Origin: Candidatus Sulfopaludibacter sp. SbA3
Lineage (GTDB): Bacteria; Acidobacteriota; Terriglobia; Bryobacterales; Bryobacteraceae
Length of the DNA stretch: 13,118 nucleotides
Reading direction: 5' to 3'
Assembly (NCBI GenBank): GCA_945861255.1
Contig: CAMAUG010000075.1
Span: forward strand, 1-13,118
In this document: positions 1 to 6,579 of the stretch, in pieces
Position numbering within the stretch: position 1 is the first letter of the stretch
Layout: each line of letters starts with the position of its first letter
Program-made: the position numbers and the translations under genes
The notes under the pieces: model-generated
What the model was told of the DNA's origin: nothing
The model's database searches: none
What the model saw: only the letters and a program-made list of their open reading frames with translations

Positions 1-119
1 ATTGGATCCCGCTGTACGATGTGTTGGAGGAAGCTGGCTTGGAGGTATACCTGGTGAACGCGCGGGACACCAAGAATCTGCCGGGCCGCAAGAGCGACGT
101 GCAAGAGAATCTACTGTAG
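1..119 (+). pseudogene. IS110-family transposase remnant (N-terminal DEDD domain piece, cut by window edge)
   Basis: The frame beginning at base 3 reads WIPLYDVLEEAGLEVYLVNA followed by RDTKNLPGRKSDVQENLL and a TAG stop at 117-119. The pattern W-P-L-Y-x-x-L-E...V-x-L-V-N-A-R...K-N-x-P-G-R-K-[ST]-D-V is typical of the RuvC-like DEDD domain of IS110-family transposases, and the D of KSD fits an active-site acidic residue. In intact members this motif is followed by D/E-(C/A)-x-W-L and then about 250 more residues including the serine-containing C-terminal domain. Here the frame stops five residues after KSDVQ, so the copy is broken, by a frameshift or by deletion. The left part lies outside the window. 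Family assignment is from recalled motifs. Confidence 0.7.
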
Positions 120-162
120 CTCCGCCCCGCGCGGGATTACACGCACTGCTTCCTGGGGTGGG

Positions 163-168
163 TACACT
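163..168 (+). promoter_or_regulatory. possible -10 box (TACACT) for a leaderless or very short-leader transcript
   Basis: TACACT matches four of the six bases of the TATAAT consensus. It ends six bases before the ATG at 175, so transcription would begin at or next to the start codon. A poor -35 candidate (TTACAC, 137-142) is 20 bases upstream. The GGAG at 169-172 is only two bases from the ATG, too close for a normal Shine-Dalgarno. Weak prediction. Confidence 0.3.
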
Positions 169-174
169 GGAGCC

Positions 175-1500
175 ATGACGCATGGACGGCTTGTAATTTG
201 GCTTTTGCTGAGCCTTCTGCCGGCGTTCGCGCAGGATTCTCTGCGTCCGCTCACCATCCTGCACTCCAACGACCTGCACGCCCACCTTGTGCCCGACGAA
301 CGGGATCGTGGTGGCTTCGCGCGCCTGGCCACGGCCGTGAAGCGGGAGAAAGCCAACTGCTCCGCATGTCTGTATCTGAATGCCGGCGATCTGGTACAAG
401 GCACGCCCGTCTCCACCATCTTCAACGGAACGCCTGTGTACGAGATCGCCAATCTGATGGGGCTGGACGTCTCCACGCTGGGCAATCACGAATTCGACTA
501 CGGTTGGCGGGGCGTGCTGGAGTTCAAGCGGATGGCGAGGTATCCGTTGCTTTCCGCCAACGTCGTCGATGACGATGGGAAATCCATCACGGGCCAACCC
601 TATGCGATCAAGACTGTAGGAGGCATTCGGGTGGGGATCATCGGCGTGGTTCTGGAGAACCTGGTTGGCAGCATGGTCACGGCTCAACAAGCGGGCCAGT
701 ATAAGGTGCGGCCGGTGGTGGAGACCGTGCGTAAGTACGCCGCCGAATTGCGGGACCGCACCGACATCATTATCGCGCTGGGACACATTCGGGATCGCGA
801 AGAAGTCGCGGCCATATTGAGCGAACTCCCCGAAGTCGCCGTGGTGGTAGCGGGCCATAACCATCGCGGCTACCGCGAGATGATGAACACCGGCGGCAGG
901 CTGGGAGTGCTGGTGGATGGTTATGGCGTGGAGCTCGGGCGTCTGGATCTGAAGGTGGATGTAGTCGCGAAGAACGTGCGCTCGGCCGAGTGGAAGAAAA
1001 TCGCCATCAATAAAAGGATACCGCCGGACGCGGCGGTGGAACGCTTGGTTTCCACCTGGGAAGCGAAGGTCACCAAGATTGTCGACATGCCCATCGGAGA
1101 ATCGAAGACAGGCTACACGGATCGCGCCAAGTTGCGCCCCCTGCTTGAGAAGGCGATGGCGGAGCAGACCGGCGCCGATTTCGCGTGGATCAACCTGGGC
1201 AACATCCGCGACGACCTGCCGCAGGGGAAGATCTTAGCCCGGCACATCTGGAATATTCTGCCGTTCGACAATTATCTGGTTACAGGTAAGTTCAAGGGGA
1301 GTCAGTTGCCCAAGGCCATTACAGGGCGTTATCCGGTTGATCCGAATCGCGAATACACCGTGACGACCACGGACTTCACGATGGCGAACCAGGCCTCACC
1401 CGAGCAGTTGGGTACAACTGGACTCGTTTTCCCGAATACGGGTCCTCTGGAGCGCGATGCTGTGATCGAGTGGATCAAGAAGAAGAAGGTTGTGCCGTAG
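175..1500 (+). CDS. secreted 5'-nucleotidase / UshA-like metallophosphatase
   Basis: A 441-residue exported calcineurin-like phosphoesterase, expected to dephosphorylate nucleotides or related phosphoesters in the periplasm with two metal ions. Residues 1-20 form a signal peptide ending AFAQ. The metal-site blocks appear in order: HSNDLHAHL (D33, H35), NAGDLVQGTP (D72), TLGNHEFDYGW (N104, H105), ALGHI (H204) and VAGHNHRGY (H228, H230). A 5'-nucleotidase C-terminal domain follows at about 310-441, with NLGNIRDDLPQGKI and ILPFDNYLVTGKFKG. It is short (about 130 residues), and the GGDGY-like block expected after the last beta strands is replaced by TMANQASPE, so substrate specificity cannot be assigned. 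The ATG at 175 is chosen because it places the signal peptide at the N terminus. The gene ends 86 bases before ccmE and is separated from it by a promoter, so it is probably a separate transcription unit. Confidence 0.9.
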   Translation: MTHGRLVIWLLLSLLPAFAQDSLRPLTILHSNDLHAHLVPDERDRGGFARLATAVKREKANCSACLYLNAGDLVQGTPVSTIFNGTPVYEIANLMGLDVSTLGNHEFDYGWRGVLEFKRMARYPLLSANVVDDDGKSITGQPYAIKTVGGIRVGIIGVVLENLVGSMVTAQQAGQYKVRPVVETVRKYAAELRDRTDIIIALGHIRDREEVAAILSELPEVAVVVAGHNHRGYREMMNTGGRLGVLVDGYGVELGRLDLKVDVVAKNVRSAEWKKIAINKRIPPDAAVERLVSTWEAKVTKIVDMPIGESKTGYTDRAKLRPLLEKAMAEQTGADFAWINLGNIRDDLPQGKILARHIWNILPFDNYLVTGKFKGSQLPKAITGRYPVDPNREYTVTTTDFTMANQASPEQLGTTGLVFPNTGPLERDAVIEWIKKKKVVP

Positions 1501-1538
1501 GTTTGCGCCAGGTGATGGGCCTGCCCTTGCAACGGGGG

Positions 1539-1544
1539 TATAAT
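1539..1544 (+). promoter_or_regulatory. ccm operon promoter, perfect -10 box TATAAT
   Basis: A perfect TATAAT lies in the 86-base gap between the nucleotidase stop and the ccmE start. Transcription would begin near 1551, leaving a leader of about 36 bases. At 17-base spacing the -35 position (1516-1521, TGGGCC) matches TTGACA poorly, so an activator or relaxed -35 recognition may be needed. The ccmE Shine-Dalgarno GGAAGG (1572-1577) lies nine bases before the ATG. This is the only convincing promoter ahead of the tightly packed ccm genes. Confidence 0.6.
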
Positions 1545-1586
1545 AGAGATGCAAAGATCGACGTACCTCCCGGAAGGGCGCTCAAG

Positions 1587-2009
1587 ATGAAGAACTACAT
1601 AAAATTTGGAAGCCCGATTGTTGCGATCCTCGGTACTCTGGCTTGGCTTGCCGTCGGCGGCATCAGTGAGACCAAGACGTACTACAAGACCATCGCGGAG
1701 TTGAACCAGATGGGCGAGAAGGCTCAGGAACAGCGCCTCCGCGTGGGTGGCGATATCGCCCCGAAGTCCATCGTGCGGGAAGGCGCGCAAGTCACTTTCA
1801 CCATGGCTCAGGACAACCGCCAGTTGAAGGTGGTGTATAGCGGCATTGATCCGCTTCCCGATACCTTCCGCGACGGCGCGCAGGCACTGGCCGATGGGAA
1901 GCTGGGTGCAGACGGCGTGTTCCGCGCCACCAAGATTCAAGCCAAGTGCGCATCGAAGTATGAAGCCGCGCCCCCGGCGATAAATGGAAACCCGGCGGTA
2001 CGGGGCTAG
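1587..2009 (+). CDS. ccmE: cytochrome c maturation haem chaperone CcmE, CxxxY variant
   Basis: A 140-residue periplasmic haem chaperone anchored by one N-terminal membrane helix (about residues 8-25). It receives haem from CcmC under control of the CcmAB ATPase and passes it to CcmF. The OB-fold core shows RVGGDIAPKSIV and VVYSGIDPLPDTFRDGAQALADG, matching the family's V-x-Y-x-G-x-L-P-D-x-F-R-E-G-Q block. In the common proteobacterial form the haem-binding motif is HxxxY. Here the equivalent site is AKCASKY, giving C121 and Y125, the CxxxY form known from archaea and some sulfate reducers. The ATG at 1587 is preferred to an in-frame ATG at 1470 because that one lies inside the nucleotidase gene, while 1587 has a good Shine-Dalgarno and begins directly before the membrane helix. 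First gene of the operon. Confidence 0.93.
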   Translation: MKNYIKFGSPIVAILGTLAWLAVGGISETKTYYKTIAELNQMGEKAQEQRLRVGGDIAPKSIVREGAQVTFTMAQDNRQLKVVYSGIDPLPDTFRDGAQALADGKLGADGVFRATKIQAKCASKYEAAPPAINGNPAVRG

Positions 2010-2015
2010 AAAATC

Positions 2016-2036
2016 GGGGACAGGAAACTTGTCCCC
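2016..2036 (+). repeat. short hairpin, GGGGACA-N7-TGTCCCC
   Basis: A perfect 7-bp inverted repeat (2016-2022 and 2030-2036) around a 7-base loop lies six bases after the ccmE stop and ends 30 bases before the ccmF start. There is no run of T after it, so it is unlikely to be a simple intrinsic terminator. It could modulate the ccmE/ccmF mRNA ratio, or be a remnant of a REP-like element. GGGGACAGG recurs directly after the ccmD stop at 8243. Confidence 0.6.
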
Positions 2037-2066
2037 GCGTCACGGCGCAGTTCCCCAAAGGCCAAC

Positions 2067-4082
2067 ATGGAAAACCTAGGCACGTTCGCAATCCTGCTCG
2101 CGCTCTGCTTTACCGTTTATTCGATCCTCGGCTCCCTGATCGGCAAATGGATGAATCGTCCTCTGCTGATCTTGAGCGCCAGCCGGGCAGTGTATTGCGT
2201 GTGGATCTTCCTCACCACCGCGGCTGGGCTGCTGGTCTATTCGCTGATCGTGGGCGATTTCCGCCTGGCCTACGTGGTGAACCATAGCAACCGAACCATG
2301 GCGACACCCTACAAGTTCGCGTCATGGTGGGGCGGACAGGAAGGCTCGCTGCTGTTGTGGTCCTGGTTGCTGGCTACGTATGCGAGCGTCGTCGTCTTTC
2401 AGAACCGCCGCAAGTATCGTGACATGATGCCCTATGTCACCGCGGTGCTGATGACCACGCTGGCTTTCTTCGTCCTGCTGATTTCCGTTCCCGAACAGCC
2501 CTTCAAGGTCATCATGGCCGGCAAGGGCAACATCGTCGACGCGGGCGACGGCCAAGGGTTGAATCCCCTGCTCCAGTACTGGACCATGGTGATCCATCCG
2601 CCGTTCCTGTACCTGGGTTATGTGGGCTTCGTGGTGCCGTTCGCGTTCGCCATCGCGTCGCTGATCACTAAGCAGCCCGGCGAAGCCTGGATCAACACCA
2701 CGCGCCGCTGGACCCTGGTGACGTGGATGTTCCAGACCACCGGCGTCCTATTGGGCGCGGGGTGGGCGTACGCGGTCCTCGGCTGGGGGGGCTATTGGGC
2801 CTGGGACCCCGTGGAGAACGCCTCCGTGCTTCCCTGGATCACGGCCACAGCGTTCCTGCACTCCGTGATGATGCAGGAAAAGAAGGGCATGATGAAGGTG
2901 TGGAACGTGGTGCTGGTTTCCTCCACCTTCTTCCTGTGTATCTTTGGGACCATGCTCACGCGCACCGGCGTGGTGCAGTCGGTGCATGCCTTCGCGCAAT
3001 CGCAGTTGGGGACGTACTTCACGACGTTTCTGGCCGTGGGTATCGCCGGCACGGTGTACCTGATTCTGAACCGCCTGGATTTCCTGAAGAGCGAGGCCAC
3101 CATTGAGAGCGTCCTTTCGCGGGAATCGAGTTTCCTGTTCAACAACCTGATACTTCTGGCCAGCTGCTTCTCGGTCCTGTGGGGCACGCTGTTCCCGGTG
3201 ATCACGGAAGCCATCAACGGCGAGAAAATTAGCGTGGACGCGCCGTTCTTCAACCGTGTCAACATTCCCATCGGCTTGTTCCTGATGCTACTCACCGGCG
3301 TGGGGCCGCTGATCGCATGGCGCAAGAGCTCGGTGGAAAGCTTGAAGCGGGCGTTCTTCTGGCCCGCGCTGTCCGGAGTGGTGGTTTCAGCCGTGCTGGT
3401 TGCGTTGGGCGTGCGGCACATCTATGCGTTGATCTCCATCGCTCTGTGCGTGTTCGTCGCGGTGACCATCGTGATTGAATTTTTCAAGGGCGCCATCGCC
3501 ATTCGCGGCCGCACGCCCATGAATCTGTTTTCGGCCATGTGGGAGCTTACGCATCGCAACACGCGGCGCTACGGCGGCTATATGGTGCACATGGGCGTGG
3601 TGTTCATGTTCATCGGCTTCACCGGAAAGGCCTTCGATATCGACCGAACTCTGCAAGTGGCGCCCGGTGAGACGGTGCAACTGGGAAGCTATTCATTGAA
3701 GATCGGGCAACTCGAATCCGGCCAGACCAACGACTATCAGTGGCAAGTGCTGAACATCGCCGCGTCGAAAAACGGTGAGAGCATCGGCACGCAGCGTCCG
3801 GAGCAGCGCTTTTACGTCGCCGCGCGCCAGCCTGCGTCCATGGTTTCCATCCGGCGCAAGCTCAATGAGGATCTGTATCTAAATTACGCCGGGCCATCCA
3901 ACGACGGCAAGGGTTACGTGCTGCAAGCCTACGTTTTCCCGCTGGTGAGCTGGATTTGGATCGGGTATTGGGTGGTGCTGCTCGGCACTATCATCTGCTT
4001 GATTCCGGATAAGGTCCGGCTGGCCTACCCGCGCACGCAGGTGGTCACCGTCACGGGAACCCATGCGAAAGTTCAAAGCTAG
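2067..4082 (+). CDS. ccmF: haem lyase subunit CcmF
   Basis: A 671-residue polytopic membrane protein, the core of the complex that attaches haem from holo-CcmE to CxxCH motifs of apocytochromes. The haem-handling WWD domain is plain: WGGYWAWDPVENASVLPW, residues 240-257. All four expected histidines are present: H177 (HPPFLYLGYVG) and H307 (SVHAFA) for the periplasmic haem site, and H265 (FLHS) and H508 (RRYGGYMVHMG) for the transmembrane haem b. They correspond to E. coli H173, H303, H261 and H491 with small offsets. Length is near the usual 640-670. The start has a weak Shine-Dalgarno (AAAGG, 2057-2061). The 3' end overlaps ccmH by 20 bases, so the two are probably translationally coupled. 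Confidence 0.97.
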   Translation: MENLGTFAILLALCFTVYSILGSLIGKWMNRPLLILSASRAVYCVWIFLTTAAGLLVYSLIVGDFRLAYVVNHSNRTMATPYKFASWWGGQEGSLLLWSWLLATYASVVVFQNRRKYRDMMPYVTAVLMTTLAFFVLLISVPEQPFKVIMAGKGNIVDAGDGQGLNPLLQYWTMVIHPPFLYLGYVGFVVPFAFAIASLITKQPGEAWINTTRRWTLVTWMFQTTGVLLGAGWAYAVLGWGGYWAWDPVENASVLPWITATAFLHSVMMQEKKGMMKVWNVVLVSSTFFLCIFGTMLTRTGVVQSVHAFAQSQLGTYFTTFLAVGIAGTVYLILNRLDFLKSEATIESVLSRESSFLFNNLILLASCFSVLWGTLFPVITEAINGEKISVDAPFFNRVNIPIGLFLMLLTGVGPLIAWRKSSVESLKRAFFWPALSGVVVSAVLVALGVRHIYALISIALCVFVAVTIVIEFFKGAIAIRGRTPMNLFSAMWELTHRNTRRYGGYMVHMGVVFMFIGFTGKAFDIDRTLQVAPGETVQLGSYSLKIGQLESGQTNDYQWQVLNIAASKNGESIGTQRPEQRFYVAARQPASMVSIRRKLNEDLYLNYAGPSNDGKGYVLQAYVFPLVSWIWIGYWVVLLGTIICLIPDKVRLAYPRTQVVTVTGTHAKVQS

Positions 4083-4521
4083 CATCCTGATCGCGGCGAT
4101 GACGCTGGCCGCGCTGGCGCAGACTGCGGCGGAACTCGACTCGCCCGAGGTCAACCGCGTGGCGATGAAACTCAACTGCGACTGCGGTTGCAATCTGAAC
4201 ATGGCGTGCAAGATGCCGCCGGACGGCCGCTGCCCCGTCTGCCAACGCAACAAGACCAGAATTCTGTCCCTGCAGCAGGCGGGTAAGAGCGATCAACAGA
4301 TCATCGATCAGTTCGTCGGGGAGAGTGGGAAGGCCATCCTGGTGGTAGAGCCCGGCATCGCCGGGGTCCTGGGGCCCTACGCGGCTCTCGGCATGGGCTT
4401 CATCGCGGTTATCTTCATCCTCCGGCGTTACTTGAAGAAGAAGCCTGCGCTCGCGGGTGGACCGGACGTGGATCCAGACACGCTGGCGCGAATTGAGAAA
4501 GAAACGGCGAACTTCGATTAG
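4063..4521 (+). CDS. ccmH: CcmH-type thiol oxidoreductase with a six-cysteine motif region
   Basis: A 152-residue membrane-anchored periplasmic protein of the CcmH/CycL family, which keeps apocytochrome CxxCH thiols reduced for haem attachment. A signal peptide covers about residues 1-20 and a membrane helix about 103-121. The family block is recognisable: E-V-x-R-V-A-M-K-L-x-C, then GKSDQQIIDQFVGESGKAIL before the helix. Instead of the textbook LRCxxC, the site reads LNCDCGCNLNMAC...GRCPVC, giving C39, C41, C43, C49, C57 and C60. My recollection is that acidobacterial and deltaproteobacterial homologues often carry a CxCGC...C...C pattern, so this is probably a lineage form. The terminal RCPVCQ pair resembles the classical active site and could be the redox pair. 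It starts inside the 3' end of ccmF and stops 12 bases before the next gene. Confidence 0.88.
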   Translation: MRKFKASILIAAMTLAALAQTAAELDSPEVNRVAMKLNCDCGCNLNMACKMPPDGRCPVCQRNKTRILSLQQAGKSDQQIIDQFVGESGKAILVVEPGIAGVLGPYAALGMGFIAVIFILRRYLKKKPALAGGPDVDPDTLARIEKETANFD

Positions 4522-4533
4522 GATGAGGATTAG

Positions 4534-4818
4534 ATGAGCCTCGTCATCGTCGTTGTCGTCCTGCTGGCGGCCACGCTATTCTTCACCCTATTCGTCCGCG
4601 ACAAAGACATTCCACCGGCCGATCCCGTCTCTCCTACCAAACACCTGGATGACCGGCGCGCGGCGATCTATGAAAACCTCCGCGATCTCCAATTCGAGTT
4701 TCTCGTCGGGAAGCTCTCCGACGCCGATTACCAGCACACCAAGCTCTCTTTGCAAAAAGAACTGGCGCAAGTGGTGGCGGAGATTGAAAAAATGACGCCC
4801 AAGGTGGAAGCCGTATGA
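4534..4818 (+). CDS. short CcmI-like membrane protein (N-terminal module only)
   Basis: A 94-residue protein with one N-terminal membrane helix (about 2-22) and a charged helical tail containing a block around YENLRDLQFEFLVGKLSDADY. That block resembles the N-terminal part of CcmI/CycH, the apocytochrome-holding subunit of the haem ligation complex (LRDLEFD..GKLSEEDY-like). Full CcmI is several times longer and carries periplasmic TPR repeats, which are absent here. It may therefore be only the membrane and coiled-coil module, with apocytochrome binding supplied elsewhere. A GAGG Shine-Dalgarno (4525-4528) precedes the ATG by five bases. Its stop overlaps the next start as ATGA (4815-4818). 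The CcmI-like label rests on motif resemblance and position. Confidence 0.7.
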   Translation: MSLVIVVVVLLAATLFFTLFVRDKDIPPADPVSPTKHLDDRRAAIYENLRDLQFEFLVGKLSDADYQHTKLSLQKELAQVVAEIEKMTPKVEAV

Positions 4819-5819
4819 GGGAAACTTCCGTCAGCGAACCACGCCGTGCCGCGGGATGGGCGGCCTGTTGCTTGCTTTTGCCGCTCTGCGCCCTTCCCGC
4901 GCTGGCCCTGGATGGTATTGTTCTAAACGGCACCACGCGCCGCCCGCAGGCGGGCGTCGAAATCACGCTGGTGCAACCAGGCGCCAAGGGCATGAACCAG
5001 TTGGGAACAGCCACTTCTGGCGGCGACGGCAAGTTCAAGATCGATGCGATCATTCCACCCGGCCCCGGTTTGATCCAAGCCTCCCACTCGGGCGTCACCT
5101 ACAACCAGATCATCACTCCGGGCATGCCCCTCAACGGCGTGGAGGTGAAGGTGTTTGATGCCACCAAAGCCGCCGGCATCGCCAAGGCAGCCGAGCATCT
5201 CATCCTTATTGAACCCACCTCGGAAAAGATCAAGATCAGCGAAACGTTCGTGTTCCTGAATGAGACTACCACCACGTTCAACGATCCGGCCCGCGGCTCG
5301 GCACGGTTTTTCATCCCCGCGGCTTCGGTGGATAGCGCCCGCGTCGTCATCAGCGCCCCCGGCGGCATGCCTATCACACGGCCCGCGATCAAGACCGGCG
5401 ACAAGAATATCTACAAAGCCGACTATCCCCTCAAGCCGGGCGAAACGCGCATCGATCTGACCTACGCCGCGCCCGCCGGCCAAAAATTCGCGGGCAAGCT
5501 CCCGGCTTCGGATTTCAGCACGCACATTGTCACTCCGGGCAGCGTGAAGCTCACCGGCGACGGCATTGAAATGGCGGGCCAGGAGCCGCAGACGCAGGCC
5601 AATATCTACAATGTCACCGGCTTGGACTACAATCTGCTCATCGAAGGCACGGGCCAGTTGCGCACCGAATCCGCCGCGTCGCCGGAGGAAGACACGGGCC
5701 AACCCAAACCCGCGTTCGTTCCCGCGCGAATCGATGCGGTCAAGTGGTGGATCATGGGTTTGACCTTCAGCATCCTGGCGCTGATCGGCGCCATGCTGTA
5801 CCGGCGGGGCGTGGCTTGA
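4815..5819 (+). CDS. membrane-anchored periplasmic protein with carboxypeptidase-regulatory-like domain, unnamed Ccm-operon accessory
   Basis: A 334-residue protein I cannot name. It has a signal peptide (about 1-32, ending ALA). A beta-rich domain at about 33-115 (LDGIVLNGTTRRPQAGVEIT, then GGDGKFKIDAIIPPG) resembles carboxypeptidase regulatory-like or SpaA-like folds. A second beta-rich region spans about 135-280, followed by a Pro/Glu-rich linker (285-305). One C-terminal membrane helix (about 311-328) is followed by the positive tail RRGVA. Most of it should lie in the periplasm. No cysteine lies in the predicted mature part, so a thiol role is unlikely. It overlaps the CcmI-like gene by ATGA and is overlapped by ccmA at TTGA, so it is wired into ccm translation. 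A role in presenting apocytochrome, or as a scaffold for the ligation complex, is inference from location only. Confidence 0.85.
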   Translation: MRETSVSEPRRAAGWAACCLLLPLCALPALALDGIVLNGTTRRPQAGVEITLVQPGAKGMNQLGTATSGGDGKFKIDAIIPPGPGLIQASHSGVTYNQIITPGMPLNGVEVKVFDATKAAGIAKAAEHLILIEPTSEKIKISETFVFLNETTTTFNDPARGSARFFIPAASVDSARVVISAPGGMPITRPAIKTGDKNIYKADYPLKPGETRIDLTYAAPAGQKFAGKLPASDFSTHIVTPGSVKLTGDGIEMAGQEPQTQANIYNVTGLDYNLLIEGTGQLRTESAASPEEDTGQPKPAFVPARIDAVKWWIMGLTFSILALIGAMLYRRGVA

Positions 5820-6547
5820 CGTTTCCCGGCGCACGGTCCACCACAAGCCCGCCGGCGCTGGACATTGACGGTGTCTCTAAATACTACGGACACTTCCCCG
5901 CCCTGCGCGATATCCGGATTAAGGTCGCAGCCGGCTCCACCGTCGCGCTGCTGGGCCGCAATGGCGCGGGCAAGACCACGCTGCTCAAGATCATCGCCGG
6001 CCTCTCCAAACCATCGCAGGGCAGCGTGCGTATCGGCGGACAGGAAGTCCGGGAACAAGCCACGCGTGCCAGAATCGGCGTATTGGGGCATGGCATCTCG
6101 GTGTACGATGAACTCTCGGCGCTGGAAAACCTGACGATATTCGCGAAGTTGTACAGCCTTCCGGAGCCGGAGCGCCGAGCACTCGAGTGGCTGGAACGCA
6201 CCGGCCTCGACCGGGTCCGCGACGGCCTGGTACGCGAATTTTCGCGCGGCATGCGGCAGCGCCTGGCCGTCGCCCGCGCCTTCATCCACGAACCGGAAGT
6301 GTTGTTGATGGATGAGCCGTTCACGGCGCTCGACGACCGCGCCATCGCGGTATTGCAGGACTTGCTGGCGGACGCGCACGCCTCCGGCCGGACCATCATC
6401 ATGTCCACCCACCAGTTGCGCGAGGCGCTGGAACTGGCGACCGACGTCGTGCTGATCCAACGCGGCCAGATCGCGCATGCCGGACCACGCACGCAAGAGA
6501 TGGTGGACGACACGGGCTGGTTGTACCGGACCTATGGAGAGGATTAG
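5816..6547 (+). CDS. ccmA: haem-exporter ATPase CcmA
   Basis: The ABC ATPase of the CcmABCD complex, which releases holo-CcmE from CcmC. Numbered from the chosen start it has 243 residues, with Walker A GRNGAGKTT (47-55), signature EFSRGMRQRLAVARAF, Walker B VLLMDEPF and switch histidine in IMSTHQL. The start needs a decision: the only in-frame ATG is at 5744, deep inside the previous gene. The TTG at 5816 overlaps that gene's stop as TTGA, which suits a re-initiation start, and it begins about 14 residues before the conserved LDIDGVSKYYG. A GGCGGGG stretch (5803-5809) may serve as Shine-Dalgarno. No other ATG or GTG start fits between these two positions. The downstream gap before ccmB is unusually long for this operon (141 bases). 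Confidence 0.9.
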   Translation: MTFPGARSTTSPPALDIDGVSKYYGHFPALRDIRIKVAAGSTVALLGRNGAGKTTLLKIIAGLSKPSQGSVRIGGQEVREQATRARIGVLGHGISVYDELSALENLTIFAKLYSLPEPERRALEWLERTGLDRVRDGLVREFSRGMRQRLAVARAFIHEPEVLLMDEPFTALDDRAIAVLQDLLADAHASGRTIIMSTHQLREALELATDVVLIQRGQIAHAGPRTQEMVDDTGWLYRTYGED

Positions 6548-6579
6548 CGTGATCGCGGGAAGGCCACATCATCGCGCGT

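Noticed and set aside
1470..1586. A longer CcmE starting at the ATG at 1470
   Set aside because: The extension overlaps the end of the nucleotidase gene, contains the promoter region, and would add 39 unrelated residues before the membrane anchor.
2016..2036. Intrinsic terminator between ccmE and ccmF
   Set aside because: The hairpin has no following T-tract, and ccmF has no promoter of its own in the short gap, so termination here would cut off the operon.
4923..5846. A 307-codon open frame on the minus strand
   Set aside because: It is the antisense shadow of the accessory protein gene in GC-rich DNA, rich in Gly, Arg and Ala, with no start site or domain; the plus frame has a signal peptide, a membrane anchor and operon overlaps.
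5627..6496. A 289-codon open frame on the minus strand
   Set aside because: Antisense to ccmA, whose Walker and signature motifs are unambiguous.
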